A stretch of 21,826 nt of DNA, from contig JAZNLY010000067.1 in NCBI GenBank assembly GCA_045579305.1, positions 1 to 21,826 of the forward strand, given 5' to 3'. This document shows, piece after piece, positions 7,683 to 14,808 of the stretch. Under the pieces are notes generated by a model. It was given only the letters and a program-made list of their open reading frames with translations, made no database searches and was not told the DNA's origin. Made by a program: the position numbers and the translations under genes. Within the stretch, counting starts at the first letter, position 1. The number at the start of each line of letters is the position of its first letter. The stretch is from Fimenecus sp045579305. Its GTDB lineage: Bacteria > Bacillota > Clostridia > Oscillospirales > Acutalibacteraceae.

Positions 7683-7687
7683 TATAA

Positions 7688-8785
7688 ATGAAAAATACAT
7701 TCGGTAACAGTGTTGCAATCACCTTGTTTGGTGAAAGCCACGGTGAATATATCGGTGCTGTACTTGACGGACTTGCACCGGGAATAAAAATTGACAGAGA
7801 ATATATTGAGAATATGCTTACCCTCAGACGTCCTGACGGAAAGATTTCCACACCAAGAAAAGAAAAGGACAATTTCAGAATTGTCAGCGGTGTTGTAAAC
7901 GGAAAAACAACGGGCACTCCGATAACAATTCTTATACCAAATGAAAATGTCAACAGCAGCGATTATGCCGAGCTTAAAACTGTTGCTCGTCCCTCTCACG
8001 CTGATTATACTGCACAGTGCAAATATCACGGCTTTCAGGATTCAAGAGGTGGCGGACATTTCAGCGGAAGAATTACTGCTGCCTTTGTCGCAGTAGGTGC
8101 AATATGCAAACTGGCATTAGAACAAAAAGGCATTTCTATCGGCACTCACGTAAAAAGCTGTGGCAGAATTTCGGACAGAGATTTCGTTGATTATATTGCT
8201 GATATCAAGGCTTTGAACGAAAAAACTTTTGCTGTGCTTGATGAATCCTGTGAAGAAACAATGAAAAACAAAATTCTTGAAGCGGCATCGGACGGTGACA
8301 GCGTTGGCGGAATTCTTGAAACTGCAGTAGTCGGTGTTCCGCAAGGAGTGGGAGAGCCATGGTTTGATTCTGTGGAAAGTCTTATTTCCCATATAATGTT
8401 TTCAATTCCTGCAGTCAAAGGAATTGAGTTTGGTGCAGGTTTCGCCTTTGCTGATATGAAAGGAAGTTTTGCAAACGACTCATTGAAGATTCAGGACGGA
8501 AAAATCCTGACAGAAACAAATAATAACGCAGGTATAAACGGTGGTATCACAAACGGAATGCCGATTATTTTCCGTACAGTAATAAAACCGACTCCAACAA
8601 TCTTCAAACCTCAGAATACAGTCGATTTTAAGGATATGACCGAAACTTCTCTGGAACCAAAAGGCAGACATGACCCTGCTATTGTTCACAGAGCACGGAT
8701 TGTTCAGGATGCAGCAACAGCAATTGTACTTTGCGATATGCTCTCATTGAGATTCGGCACAGATTGGCTTAACGGATGTGAATAA
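7688..8785 (+). CDS. aroC: Chorismate synthase
   Basis: Last step of the common pathway: anti-1,4-elimination of phosphate from EPSP to chorismate, requiring reduced FMN. The 365 residues are typical of the family. Motifs are FGESHGE at 14-20 (H18 catalytic), the RRPDGKISTPRKEKD region at 47-61 that binds FMN and phosphate, RPSHAD at 101-106 (second catalytic His H104), SRGGGHFSGR at 119-128, GGITNG at 285-290 and GRHDP at 326-330. The ribosome site AGAGG is within the end of aroB, with a 5-nt gap that suggests coupled translation. No flavin reductase gene is nearby, so the enzyme probably depends on a general source of reduced FMN. Confidence 0.95.
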   Translation: MKNTFGNSVAITLFGESHGEYIGAVLDGLAPGIKIDREYIENMLTLRRPDGKISTPRKEKDNFRIVSGVVNGKTTGTPITILIPNENVNSSDYAELKTVARPSHADYTAQCKYHGFQDSRGGGHFSGRITAAFVAVGAICKLALEQKGISIGTHVKSCGRISDRDFVDYIADIKALNEKTFAVLDESCEETMKNKILEAASDGDSVGGILETAVVGVPQGVGEPWFDSVESLISHIMFSIPAVKGIEFGAGFAFADMKGSFANDSLKIQDGKILTETNNNAGINGGITNGMPIIFRTVIKPTPTIFKPQNTVDFKDMTETSLEPKGRHDPAIVHRARIVQDAATAIVLCDMLSLRFGTDWLNGCE

Positions 8786-8788
8786 ACC

Positions 8789-10036
8789 ATGAAAAAATAC
8801 GGATGTATAGGCAAAAAGTTAACACATAGCTTTTCAAAAGATATTCACGCAAAACTTGCTGATTATGAATATGAACTTATTGAGCTTAATGAGGAAGAAT
8901 TAGATAAATTTCTAAATGCAAAAGAGTTCAATGCTATAAACGTGACTATTCCATACAAACAGACAGTACTCCCCTATCTTGATTCATTAAGCGATGTTGC
9001 AAAACGGATTGGTGCTGTCAATACTGTTGTGAATAAGAGTGGTAAACTGTATGGTTATAATACCGATTACTACGGAATGAAGGCACTCGTGGAAAAAACA
9101 GGTATTGAAATAAAAAATAAGAAAGTTCTTATACTCGGAACCGGTGGCACAAGCAAAACCGCAAATGTTCTGATGGAGGATATGGGTGCTGACGAGATAA
9201 TTACTGTAAGCAGAAGCAAAAGAGAGAACCATATAACTTACGAAGAAGCTGTAAGGGAACATTCGGATGCTCAGGTAATTATCAACACTACTCCGTCAGG
9301 AATGTACCCTGATTGTGATTCACAACCCATTGATATTTCTGCTTTTGACAAGCTGGAGGGTGTGGTTGATGTGGTTTACAATCCACTTTGCACCAACCTT
9401 ATTTTAAAGGCAAAAGAAAAGGGCATAAAAGCCCAAGGCGGACTTTATATGCTTGTTATGCAGGCTGTTGTTGCAGTTGAAAAATTTCTTGAAAAGGAAA
9501 TCGAAAAAACAGTTGCAGACAGTGTTTTTGCATCTGTTCTTTCGTCAAAGGAAAATATTGTTCTCACAGGAATGCCCGGAAGTGGTAAGAGTACTGTCGG
9601 AAAGCTTTTGAATATTGACGGATTCAGTTTTATTGATACTGATGAAGAAATTGAAAGCCGTTGCGGTTGTTCAATAAAAGAGCTTATAGACAACAAAGGT
9701 GAAAAATATTTCCGTGATTTGGAAACTGAGGTCATTAAAGATATTTCTTCAAAGGGATGTCAGATAATTTCAACAGGTGGCGGTGCTGTACTTCGTAAGG
9801 AAAATGTAAATTCCCTTAAAAGAAACGGAAAGATATTTTTTATAAATGCGGACATTAACAGACTTTGTCCGACGGACAACAGACCTTTATCCGATACAAT
9901 GGAAAAACTCAAAAAACTATATGATGAAAGAATAAACATATATAAAACAACCGCCGATATTATTGTTCCCGATATGGCAACGCCTGAAGAGGAATCAGAA
10001 TTTATTCTTAAAGCAAGAACGGAGCTGATAAAATGA
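8789..10036 (+). CDS. aroE-aroK: Fused shikimate dehydrogenase-shikimate kinase
   Basis: A 415-residue protein that joins two steps: NADPH reduction of 3-dehydroshikimate, then phosphorylation of shikimate. The AroE domain covers about residues 1-250: LTHSFS at 11-16 binds substrate, NVTIPYK at 51-57 carries the catalytic Lys K57, NTD at 91-93 carries Asp D93, and GTGGTSKT at 117-124 is the nucleotide loop. The AroK domain covers about 255-415: Walker A GMPGSGKST at 261-269, DTDEEIE at 283-289, FRDLE at 308-312, GGG at 330-332 and the lid RPLS at 365-368. Both active sites look intact, and the frame is continuous with no linker beyond a few residues (SSKEN). It starts 3 nt after aroC and overlaps aroQ by the ATGA junction. 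Fusion avoids release of shikimate only if the sites channel, which is not shown. Confidence 0.93.
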   Translation: MKKYGCIGKKLTHSFSKDIHAKLADYEYELIELNEEELDKFLNAKEFNAINVTIPYKQTVLPYLDSLSDVAKRIGAVNTVVNKSGKLYGYNTDYYGMKALVEKTGIEIKNKKVLILGTGGTSKTANVLMEDMGADEIITVSRSKRENHITYEEAVREHSDAQVIINTTPSGMYPDCDSQPIDISAFDKLEGVVDVVYNPLCTNLILKAKEKGIKAQGGLYMLVMQAVVAVEKFLEKEIEKTVADSVFASVLSSKENIVLTGMPGSGKSTVGKLLNIDGFSFIDTDEEIESRCGCSIKELIDNKGEKYFRDLETEVIKDISSKGCQIISTGGGAVLRKENVNSLKRNGKIFFINADINRLCPTDNRPLSDTMEKLKKLYDERINIYKTTADIIVPDMATPEEESEFILKARTELIK

Positions 10037-10461
10037 AAATACTTGTTATAAATGGTCCTAACATCAATATGCTGGGTATTCGTGAGCCTGAACATTACGG
10101 AAAAGAAACATATGCTGACCTTGTATCTAAAATCCAGAATCATTGTGATACAAGGAATGTGGATGTAAAGATTTTTCAATCTAACCACGAGGGTGATCTT
10201 GTTGATGAAATTCAGGCAGCCTATGGCAACACAGACGGTATTGTTATAAATCCAGGTGCATATACCCACACAAGTATTGCTATTTTAGATGCAGTAAAAT
10301 CAGTTAATATTCCTACTGTTGAAGTGCATATCTCAAAGGTTGAAGAAAGAGAAGATTTCAGACAGATAAGTTATGTACGTCTTGCTTGTGTAAAGACTAT
10401 CACAGGGCACGGAACAGACGGATATATTGAGGCTATTGATTATCTGACAGAAGGTAAATAG
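10033..10461 (+). CDS. aroQ: Type II 3-dehydroquinate dehydratase
   Basis: Third pathway step, trans-dehydration of 3-dehydroquinate to 3-dehydroshikimate by a small dodecameric enzyme. The 142 residues match the type II family. INGPNINMLGIREP at 6-19 provides R17, Y22 is the catalytic Tyr, NPGAYTHTS is at 73-81, H99 lies in VEVHIS, and the substrate arginines R106 and R110 follow in EEREDFR. The gene starts within the stop of the aroE-aroK fusion (ATGA overlap), which implies translational coupling. It is unrelated to type I AroD despite doing the same reaction. Confidence 0.95.
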   Translation: MKILVINGPNINMLGIREPEHYGKETYADLVSKIQNHCDTRNVDVKIFQSNHEGDLVDEIQAAYGNTDGIVINPGAYTHTSIAILDAVKSVNIPTVEVHISKVEEREDFRQISYVRLACVKTITGHGTDGYIEAIDYLTEGK

Positions 10462-10462
10462 T

Positions 10463-11665
10463 ATGAAAGCGATTTTTAAACCCTTTGAATTAAAAGGTAC
10501 TATAAATGCTCCGCCTTCAAAAAGTATGGCACACAGATACCTTATAGGTGCTGCATTGGCAAAAGAAACATCTGTTATATCAGGTGTCGATTACAGTGAG
10601 GATATTCTTGCAACCATTGATTGCCTGAAAGCATTGGGTGCTCAGATTCATATTGAAAATGACACAGTCACTGTAAATCCTGAAAAATTTATGACAACAA
10701 CATCAGATGTTTTAAATTGCAGAGAAAGTGGAAGCACATTAAGATTTTTTATTCCGCTTGCCTTGTGTCTTGGTAAGAAAATTACCCTTCAAGGCAGTAA
10801 AAGGCTCTTTGAAAGACCTTTGAATACTTACGAAAAACTCTGCTTTGACAAAGGATTCCAATTCAAAAAAAGTGAAAACTCGGTAACTCTTTGCGGAAAA
10901 CTTCAAAGTAGTGAATATGAGATTAACGGTGACATAAGCAGTCAGTTTATCACAGGTCTTATTTTCGCACTTGTGTATCTTGGAGAAAATGCTTGTGTCC
11001 GTGTTATTCCACCATTTGAAAGCAGGTCATATATAAATCTCACAATATCAGCATTAAAATCTTTTGGAGCAGATATTGAGTTTGAAGACGAATTTAATAT
11101 TGTAATAAAAAAATCAACTTTACATTCTTTTTCGGGTAAAGTTGAGGGTGATTATTCAAATGCTGCTTTCCTTGACGCATTTAATTATATTGGTTCAGAT
11201 GTGGAAATTGATAATCTTAACGACTACAGTCTTCAGGGAGATAAAATCTACAAGAAATATTTTGACGAAATTTCAAAAGGTACACCGACTCTGGACATTT
11301 CGGATTGTCCTGACTTAGGTCCTGTGCTCATAACACTTGCTTCCCTTAAAAATGGTGCAACTCTTGTTGGTACAGACCGTTTAAAGGTTAAAGAAAGTGA
11401 CAGAGGACAAGTAATGCACGAAGAACTCAGAAAACTTGGCGGTGGACTTATTTTTGGTGAAAACAAAATAACCGTTCCGAAGATAGATTTTAAAAATACA
11501 GAAATTGTTCTTGACGGACACAATGACCATCGAATTGTTATGGCTCTCTCACTGATACTTTCAAAATCAGGCGGAACAATTGACGGTGCAGAGGCAATAA
11601 GGAAAAGCTATCCCGGATTTTTTAATGATATAAATAATCTCGGAGCAGAGGTGAAATTGGAATGA
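10463..11665 (+). CDS. aroA: 3-phosphoshikimate 1-carboxyvinyltransferase (EPSP synthase)
   Basis: Sixth pathway step: transfer of the enolpyruvyl group of PEP to shikimate-3-phosphate. The 400 residues are near the lower end for the family. PPSKSMAHR at 17-25 is the S3P-binding start, CRESGSTLRF at 86-95 corresponds to the PEP/glyphosate loop, DISSQF at 157-162 matches the S3P site, DCPDLGP at 281-287 holds the catalytic Asp (D284), LKVKESDR at 307-314 supplies E311 and R314, and GHNDHR is at 352-357. In the PEP loop the E. coli order N-A-G-T-A-M-R-P is replaced by E-S-G-S-T-L-R-F. It begins 1 nt after aroQ, with AAGG as ribosome site, and overlaps tyrA by ATGA. Confidence 0.95.
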   Translation: MKAIFKPFELKGTINAPPSKSMAHRYLIGAALAKETSVISGVDYSEDILATIDCLKALGAQIHIENDTVTVNPEKFMTTTSDVLNCRESGSTLRFFIPLALCLGKKITLQGSKRLFERPLNTYEKLCFDKGFQFKKSENSVTLCGKLQSSEYEINGDISSQFITGLIFALVYLGENACVRVIPPFESRSYINLTISALKSFGADIEFEDEFNIVIKKSTLHSFSGKVEGDYSNAAFLDAFNYIGSDVEIDNLNDYSLQGDKIYKKYFDEISKGTPTLDISDCPDLGPVLITLASLKNGATLVGTDRLKVKESDRGQVMHEELRKLGGGLIFGENKITVPKIDFKNTEIVLDGHNDHRIVMALSLILSKSGGTIDGAEAIRKSYPGFFNDINNLGAEVKLE

Positions 11666-12519
11666 TAGTAAATGTAAACAAAAAAATACTCATAGTCGGA
11701 CTCGGTCTTCTGGGTGGTAGTTATGCGAGAATTCTGAAACGATTCGGTTTTCATATAAGTGCTATAACAAAAGAACAAAGCTCAATAGACTATGCACTTA
11801 AAGAAGGTCTGATTGACGAGGGCTCGACTGAACTTGACGAAAGGATAATCGGAGAAGCAGATATTGTTATATTTGCGCTCTATCCTCACATCTTTGTTGA
11901 GTGGATTGAGAAAAATCAGAGCCTTTTGAAAAGCGGTGCACTTATTACCGACGTAACGGGTGTAAAATGCAGTATAGTTTATATAATTCAGGAAATGCTT
12001 CGTCCTGATGTAGAGTTCATAGCGGCTCATCCAATGGCAGGACGAGAGGTTTCAGGTGTTGAAAACAGTACGGATAAACTGTTTGCAGGAGCAAACTATA
12101 TTGTTACTCCTACCGAGAAAAACACTCCTGACGCCATCAATACTTGTATGGAGCTGGGAAGATTACTTGGATTTTCAAATGTTACAACCCTTTCACCTGA
12201 AGAGCACGATGAAATGATAGGTTTTCTATCACAGCTTACCCACTGTATTGCCATAACTCTTATGACATGCAATGATAAAGAAAATATGGAAATATTTACG
12301 GGTGACTCTTTCCGTGACCTTACCCGTATTGCCCGCATAAACGACCTTATGTGGAGTGAACTTTTTATAGAAAACAAATCTGCACTTCTTGAACAAATGA
12401 ATCTTTTTATAGATAAATTCAATGAACTCAAATCAATGCTCGAAACTGAAGATGTTGACTCTATGAGAAAAATGATGCGTCATTCAACTGAGCGCAGAGC
12501 ACTGTTCGATAAAAACTGA
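11662..12519 (+). CDS. tyrA: Prephenate dehydrogenase
   Basis: Opens the Tyr branch by oxidative decarboxylation of prephenate to 4-hydroxyphenylpyruvate. The 285 residues begin with a Rossmann fold, GLGLLGGS at 13-20. HPMAGRE at 123-129 carries the likely catalytic His H123; EEHDE at 180-184, QLTH at 191-194 and GDSFRDLTRIA at 214-224 are substrate-site and helical-domain landmarks of the family. There is no C-terminal ACT domain and no fused chorismate mutase, so feedback inhibition by Tyr through an ACT module is not expected and prephenate must come from the PheA mutase domain. The ATG overlaps the aroA stop. Cofactor choice (NAD or NADP) cannot be read with certainty. Confidence 0.93.
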   Translation: MIVNVNKKILIVGLGLLGGSYARILKRFGFHISAITKEQSSIDYALKEGLIDEGSTELDERIIGEADIVIFALYPHIFVEWIEKNQSLLKSGALITDVTGVKCSIVYIIQEMLRPDVEFIAAHPMAGREVSGVENSTDKLFAGANYIVTPTEKNTPDAINTCMELGRLLGFSNVTTLSPEEHDEMIGFLSQLTHCIAITLMTCNDKENMEIFTGDSFRDLTRIARINDLMWSELFIENKSALLEQMNLFIDKFNELKSMLETEDVDSMRKMMRHSTERRALFDKN

Positions 12520-12536
12520 TTTTGGAGGAAATAAAA

Positions 12537-13565
12537 ATGAACATGATTTTTAAAAGAAAATTACCTATTCCTATGGAGGTAAAAGAACAGTATCCGATTA
12601 CCTATGAGCTTGAGCAGATAAAAGAAAAAAGAGACCAGGAAATCAAAGCGGTTTTTGAAGGCAGAGATGACAGGTTCATCCTTATCATCGGTCCCTGTTC
12701 AGCCGATAACGATGACAGTGTAATTGATTACATATCACGACTCAGAGGTGTTCAGGAAAAGGTTTCCGACAAAATCCTTATTATCCCAAGAATTTATACT
12801 AACAAACCACGTACAACCGGTGACGGATACAAAGGTATGCTTCATCAGCCTGACCCACACAAGGGTGAAGATATGTTAAAGGGTGTTGTGGCAATCAGAA
12901 ATCTCCACATCAGAGCAATGCAGGAAACTGGTTTTACCTGTGCTGACGAAATGCTTTATCCTGAAAATTACAGATACCTTAACGATGTTCTTTCGTATGT
13001 TGCAGTCGGTGCAAGGTCCGTTGAAAATCAACAGCATCGTCTTACTGCAAGTGGGTTTGATATTCCGGTTGGTATGAAAAATCCTACCGGAGGGGATATT
13101 TCAGTTATGATGAATTCAATTACAGCGGCTCAGCATTCTCATACATTCATTTACAGAGGCTGGGAGGTTGAAAGCCAGGGTAATCCTCTTGCTCATGCAA
13201 TTTTACGAGGATATGTTAATAAGCACGGTCAGTCAATACCTAACTATCACTATGAGGACCTTATTAATCTTGCTGAAACTTATGAAAAATCAGGCCTTAA
13301 AAATCCTGCAGTTATAATTGATACAAACCACGCAAATTCAGGCAAAAAATGGATGGAACAGCCAAGAATCGCAAAAGAAGTTCTTCATTCTTGCCGTCAT
13401 TCTGCCGATGTGAAAAAGATTGTAAAAGGTCTTATGATTGAAAGTTACATTGAAGACGGAGCACAGAAGCCTGAAGAATGTGTTTACGGTAAATCAATTA
13501 CTGACCCATGCCTTGGTTGGGAGAAAACCGAAAAACTCATTTTTGATTTAGCAGACACACTTTAA
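12537..13565 (+). CDS. aroF: 3-deoxy-7-phosphoheptulonate (DAHP) synthase, type I
   Basis: First committed step: condensation of PEP and erythrose-4-phosphate to DAHP. I chose ATG 12537 (342 residues), with GGAGG at 12524-12528 placed 8 nt upstream; an in-frame TTG at 12522 overlaps that site. This is the E. coli AroF/G/H-like subfamily: GPCS at 52-55 (metal ligand C54), KPRTTG at 90-95, GARSVENQQHR at 158-168, GMKNPTGGD at 179-187, NHANSGK at 264-270 (H265), IESYIEDG at 301-308 (E302) and ITDPCLGW at 321-328 (D323). All four metal ligands are present. The gene name could equally be aroG or aroH because the allosteric effector is not evident. It is the last gene of the operon, 9 nt before the terminator, so it is also under attenuator control. 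Confidence 0.95.
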   Translation: MNMIFKRKLPIPMEVKEQYPITYELEQIKEKRDQEIKAVFEGRDDRFILIIGPCSADNDDSVIDYISRLRGVQEKVSDKILIIPRIYTNKPRTTGDGYKGMLHQPDPHKGEDMLKGVVAIRNLHIRAMQETGFTCADEMLYPENYRYLNDVLSYVAVGARSVENQQHRLTASGFDIPVGMKNPTGGDISVMMNSITAAQHSHTFIYRGWEVESQGNPLAHAILRGYVNKHGQSIPNYHYEDLINLAETYEKSGLKNPAVIIDTNHANSGKKWMEQPRIAKEVLHSCRHSADVKKIVKGLMIESYIEDGAQKPEECVYGKSITDPCLGWEKTEKLIFDLADTL

Positions 13566-13574
13566 TCTATATAA

Positions 13575-13606
13575 AAAAGCGTTGCAATTACCTTTGCAAC
13601 GCTTTT
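13575..13606. terminator. Bidirectional terminator after the aromatic operon
   Basis: AAAAGCGTTGCAA at 13575-13587 pairs with its full reverse complement at 13594-13606 across a 6-nt loop. The A-tract on the left and T-tract on the right make it functional in both directions, serving both the aro operon and the convergent DUF1349 gene that ends at 13624. Its core is identical to the stem at 3474-3516. Confidence 0.88.
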
Positions 13607-13623
13607 AATTTGTTATTATTTTG

Positions 13624-14232
13624 TTACTCCGAATCGGGTTGTTGTCCGTCATGGGCAAGCCATTTGCACTCTGTGAGTTCCATATTTGTAAAGGTTGCTT
13701 TGAATGACGAATTTTCAGGACTACAGGCATAAATTCCGAACTGAATTGTACCTGCACCATTCCACATATGACACACACGCATCTGTTTGAAAGTAACACC
13801 ATCTTCGGAACATTCAATGCAATAATCATCCTCACGACGACTTAATCGGTACCACATTGATTTAATCATTGCATCAATTTCGGTTGTTGCCCAGTCTGAA
13901 TAGCCATTATTGGTAACAACAGAACCAAGATGCTGAAATCTCTCGTTTTCGTATTCAATTGAACCCTTGAGCCAGTTTTCACTGTCAAGGTACATCACAA
14001 TCCCACACTGGTCAAATCTGTGCTTACTCTCGAAGTTGGTTTTTACAGCAAATGAAAAGAATTTTTCATCAGTTTTCATCTGCAAAACGGGAGCATTGTC
14101 GTTTCTGAAATGATAATATGTTCTCTGCCACAAATCAGTATGTGGAGCAGTGATAATTTCAATTTTGTCATCAGAAATTTTGAAGTCTGCAGGCTCTCTT
14201 GTCCATTGTAATTTATTTGTATCAAAAGTCAT
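13624..14232 (-). CDS. DUF1349 family protein
   Basis: A 202-residue soluble protein without signal peptide or membrane segment. The pattern LWQRTYYHF near 34-42, FFSFAVKTNFESKHRFDQCGIVMYLD near 58-83, an ENWLKGSIEYE segment, then WYRLSR and DGVTFKQMRV resembles the DUF1349 (YesU-like) concanavalin-A-type beta-sandwich family, which is often encoded near carbohydrate genes but has no settled reaction. The ribosome site GAGGTG precedes ATG by 6 nt. It lies in the same direction as the ATPase operon, 131 nt after its last gene, and I see no good terminator in that gap, so readthrough from the ATPase operon is possible. A TTGACA on the - strand at 14318-14313 lacks a matching -10. Confidence 0.75.
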   Translation of the reverse strand: MTFDTNKLQWTREPADFKISDDKIEIITAPHTDLWQRTYYHFRNDNAPVLQMKTDEKFFSFAVKTNFESKHRFDQCGIVMYLDSENWLKGSIEYENERFQHLGSVVTNNGYSDWATTEIDAMIKSMWYRLSRREDDYCIECSEDGVTFKQMRVCHMWNGAGTIQFGIYACSPENSSFKATFTNMELTECKWLAHDGQQPDSE

Positions 14233-14363
14233 AATTGCACCTCATTTTATCACTCATATTTTTAATATCTTGTCTGCACTTTCCAACTTTGACGGAATGA
14301 GGTTTTCGAATATGTCAATCAGCACTCCCTCTTGCGAGGTTTTTTGAATGCCTGAATACTATT

Positions 14364-14789
14364 TCATCCGAGTGCTACCATGCTGAAAACGAGTGCAAAC
14401 AAAGCAACAGTTTCGCAAAGACCTACAACTGTGATGTACTGTGAGAAACCTTTTCCTGTTTCAGCCAATGCGTCTGCACCTGCAGCACCTGCTTTACCCT
14501 GAAATACTGCTGAAAAGGCCATTGCAAGAGCTGATGCAATACCAAGGCCAATCAAAAATGCAGGGTCAGCTGTTGAAGATTTCATCTGCTGCATCAAAAG
14601 GAAACCGTAAATTGTCTGTGTAAGAGGTGCACCTGCGAAAACTGTAAGAATGAATGGTGCTGCTTTATTACTCATATAGCATTTTTTCCACGCACCTATT
14701 GATGCCTGACCAGCAATACCGATACCGATTGCTGAACCGATTGCAGCAATACCCATTGCCAAAGATGTTCCTAATAATCCGAAATTCAT
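14364..14789 (-). CDS. ntpK: V/A-type ATPase subunit K (proteolipid, c-ring)
   Basis: Membrane rotor subunit that carries ions across the membrane. I chose the ATG at 14789 (141 residues) because AGGAG then sits 7 nt upstream; an ATG two codons earlier, at 14795, would nearly touch the ribosome site. Four membrane helices form two tandem hairpins, as in Enterococcus hirae NtpK. The first hairpin has Gly/Ala-rich GIAAIGSAIGIGIAG and helix 2 contains APLTQTIYGF (T57, Q58). The second has FSAVFQG (Q97) and GLCETVALF with the single essential carboxylate E126. Thr-Gln, Gln and Glu match the sodium-binding set of E. hirae (T64, Q65, Q110, E139), and the Gln-to-Glu distance of 29 is the same. Sodium transport is therefore inferred. 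It is the last gene of the operon, 19 nt after subunit I. Confidence 0.93.
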   Translation of the reverse strand: MNFGLLGTSLAMGIAAIGSAIGIGIAGQASIGAWKKCYMSNKAAPFILTVFAGAPLTQTIYGFLLMQQMKSSTADPAFLIGLGIASALAMAFSAVFQGKAGAAGADALAETGKGFSQYITVVGLCETVALFALVFSMVALG

Positions 14790-14808
14790 AATCATTCTCC
14801 TTTGTGTT

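Noticed and set aside
7643..8029. 128-codon - strand ORF opposite aroC
   Set aside because: It overlaps a clear chorismate synthase gene and shows no family-like motifs or translation signal.
12522..12536. TTG start five codons upstream of the DAHP synthase ATG
   Set aside because: The TTG lies inside the GGAGG ribosome site of the ATG at 12537.
14324..14346. Mini-hairpin CCTC-TTGC-GAGG followed by T6 on the + strand
   Set aside because: A four-pair stem with no + strand gene ending nearby; too weak to call a terminator.
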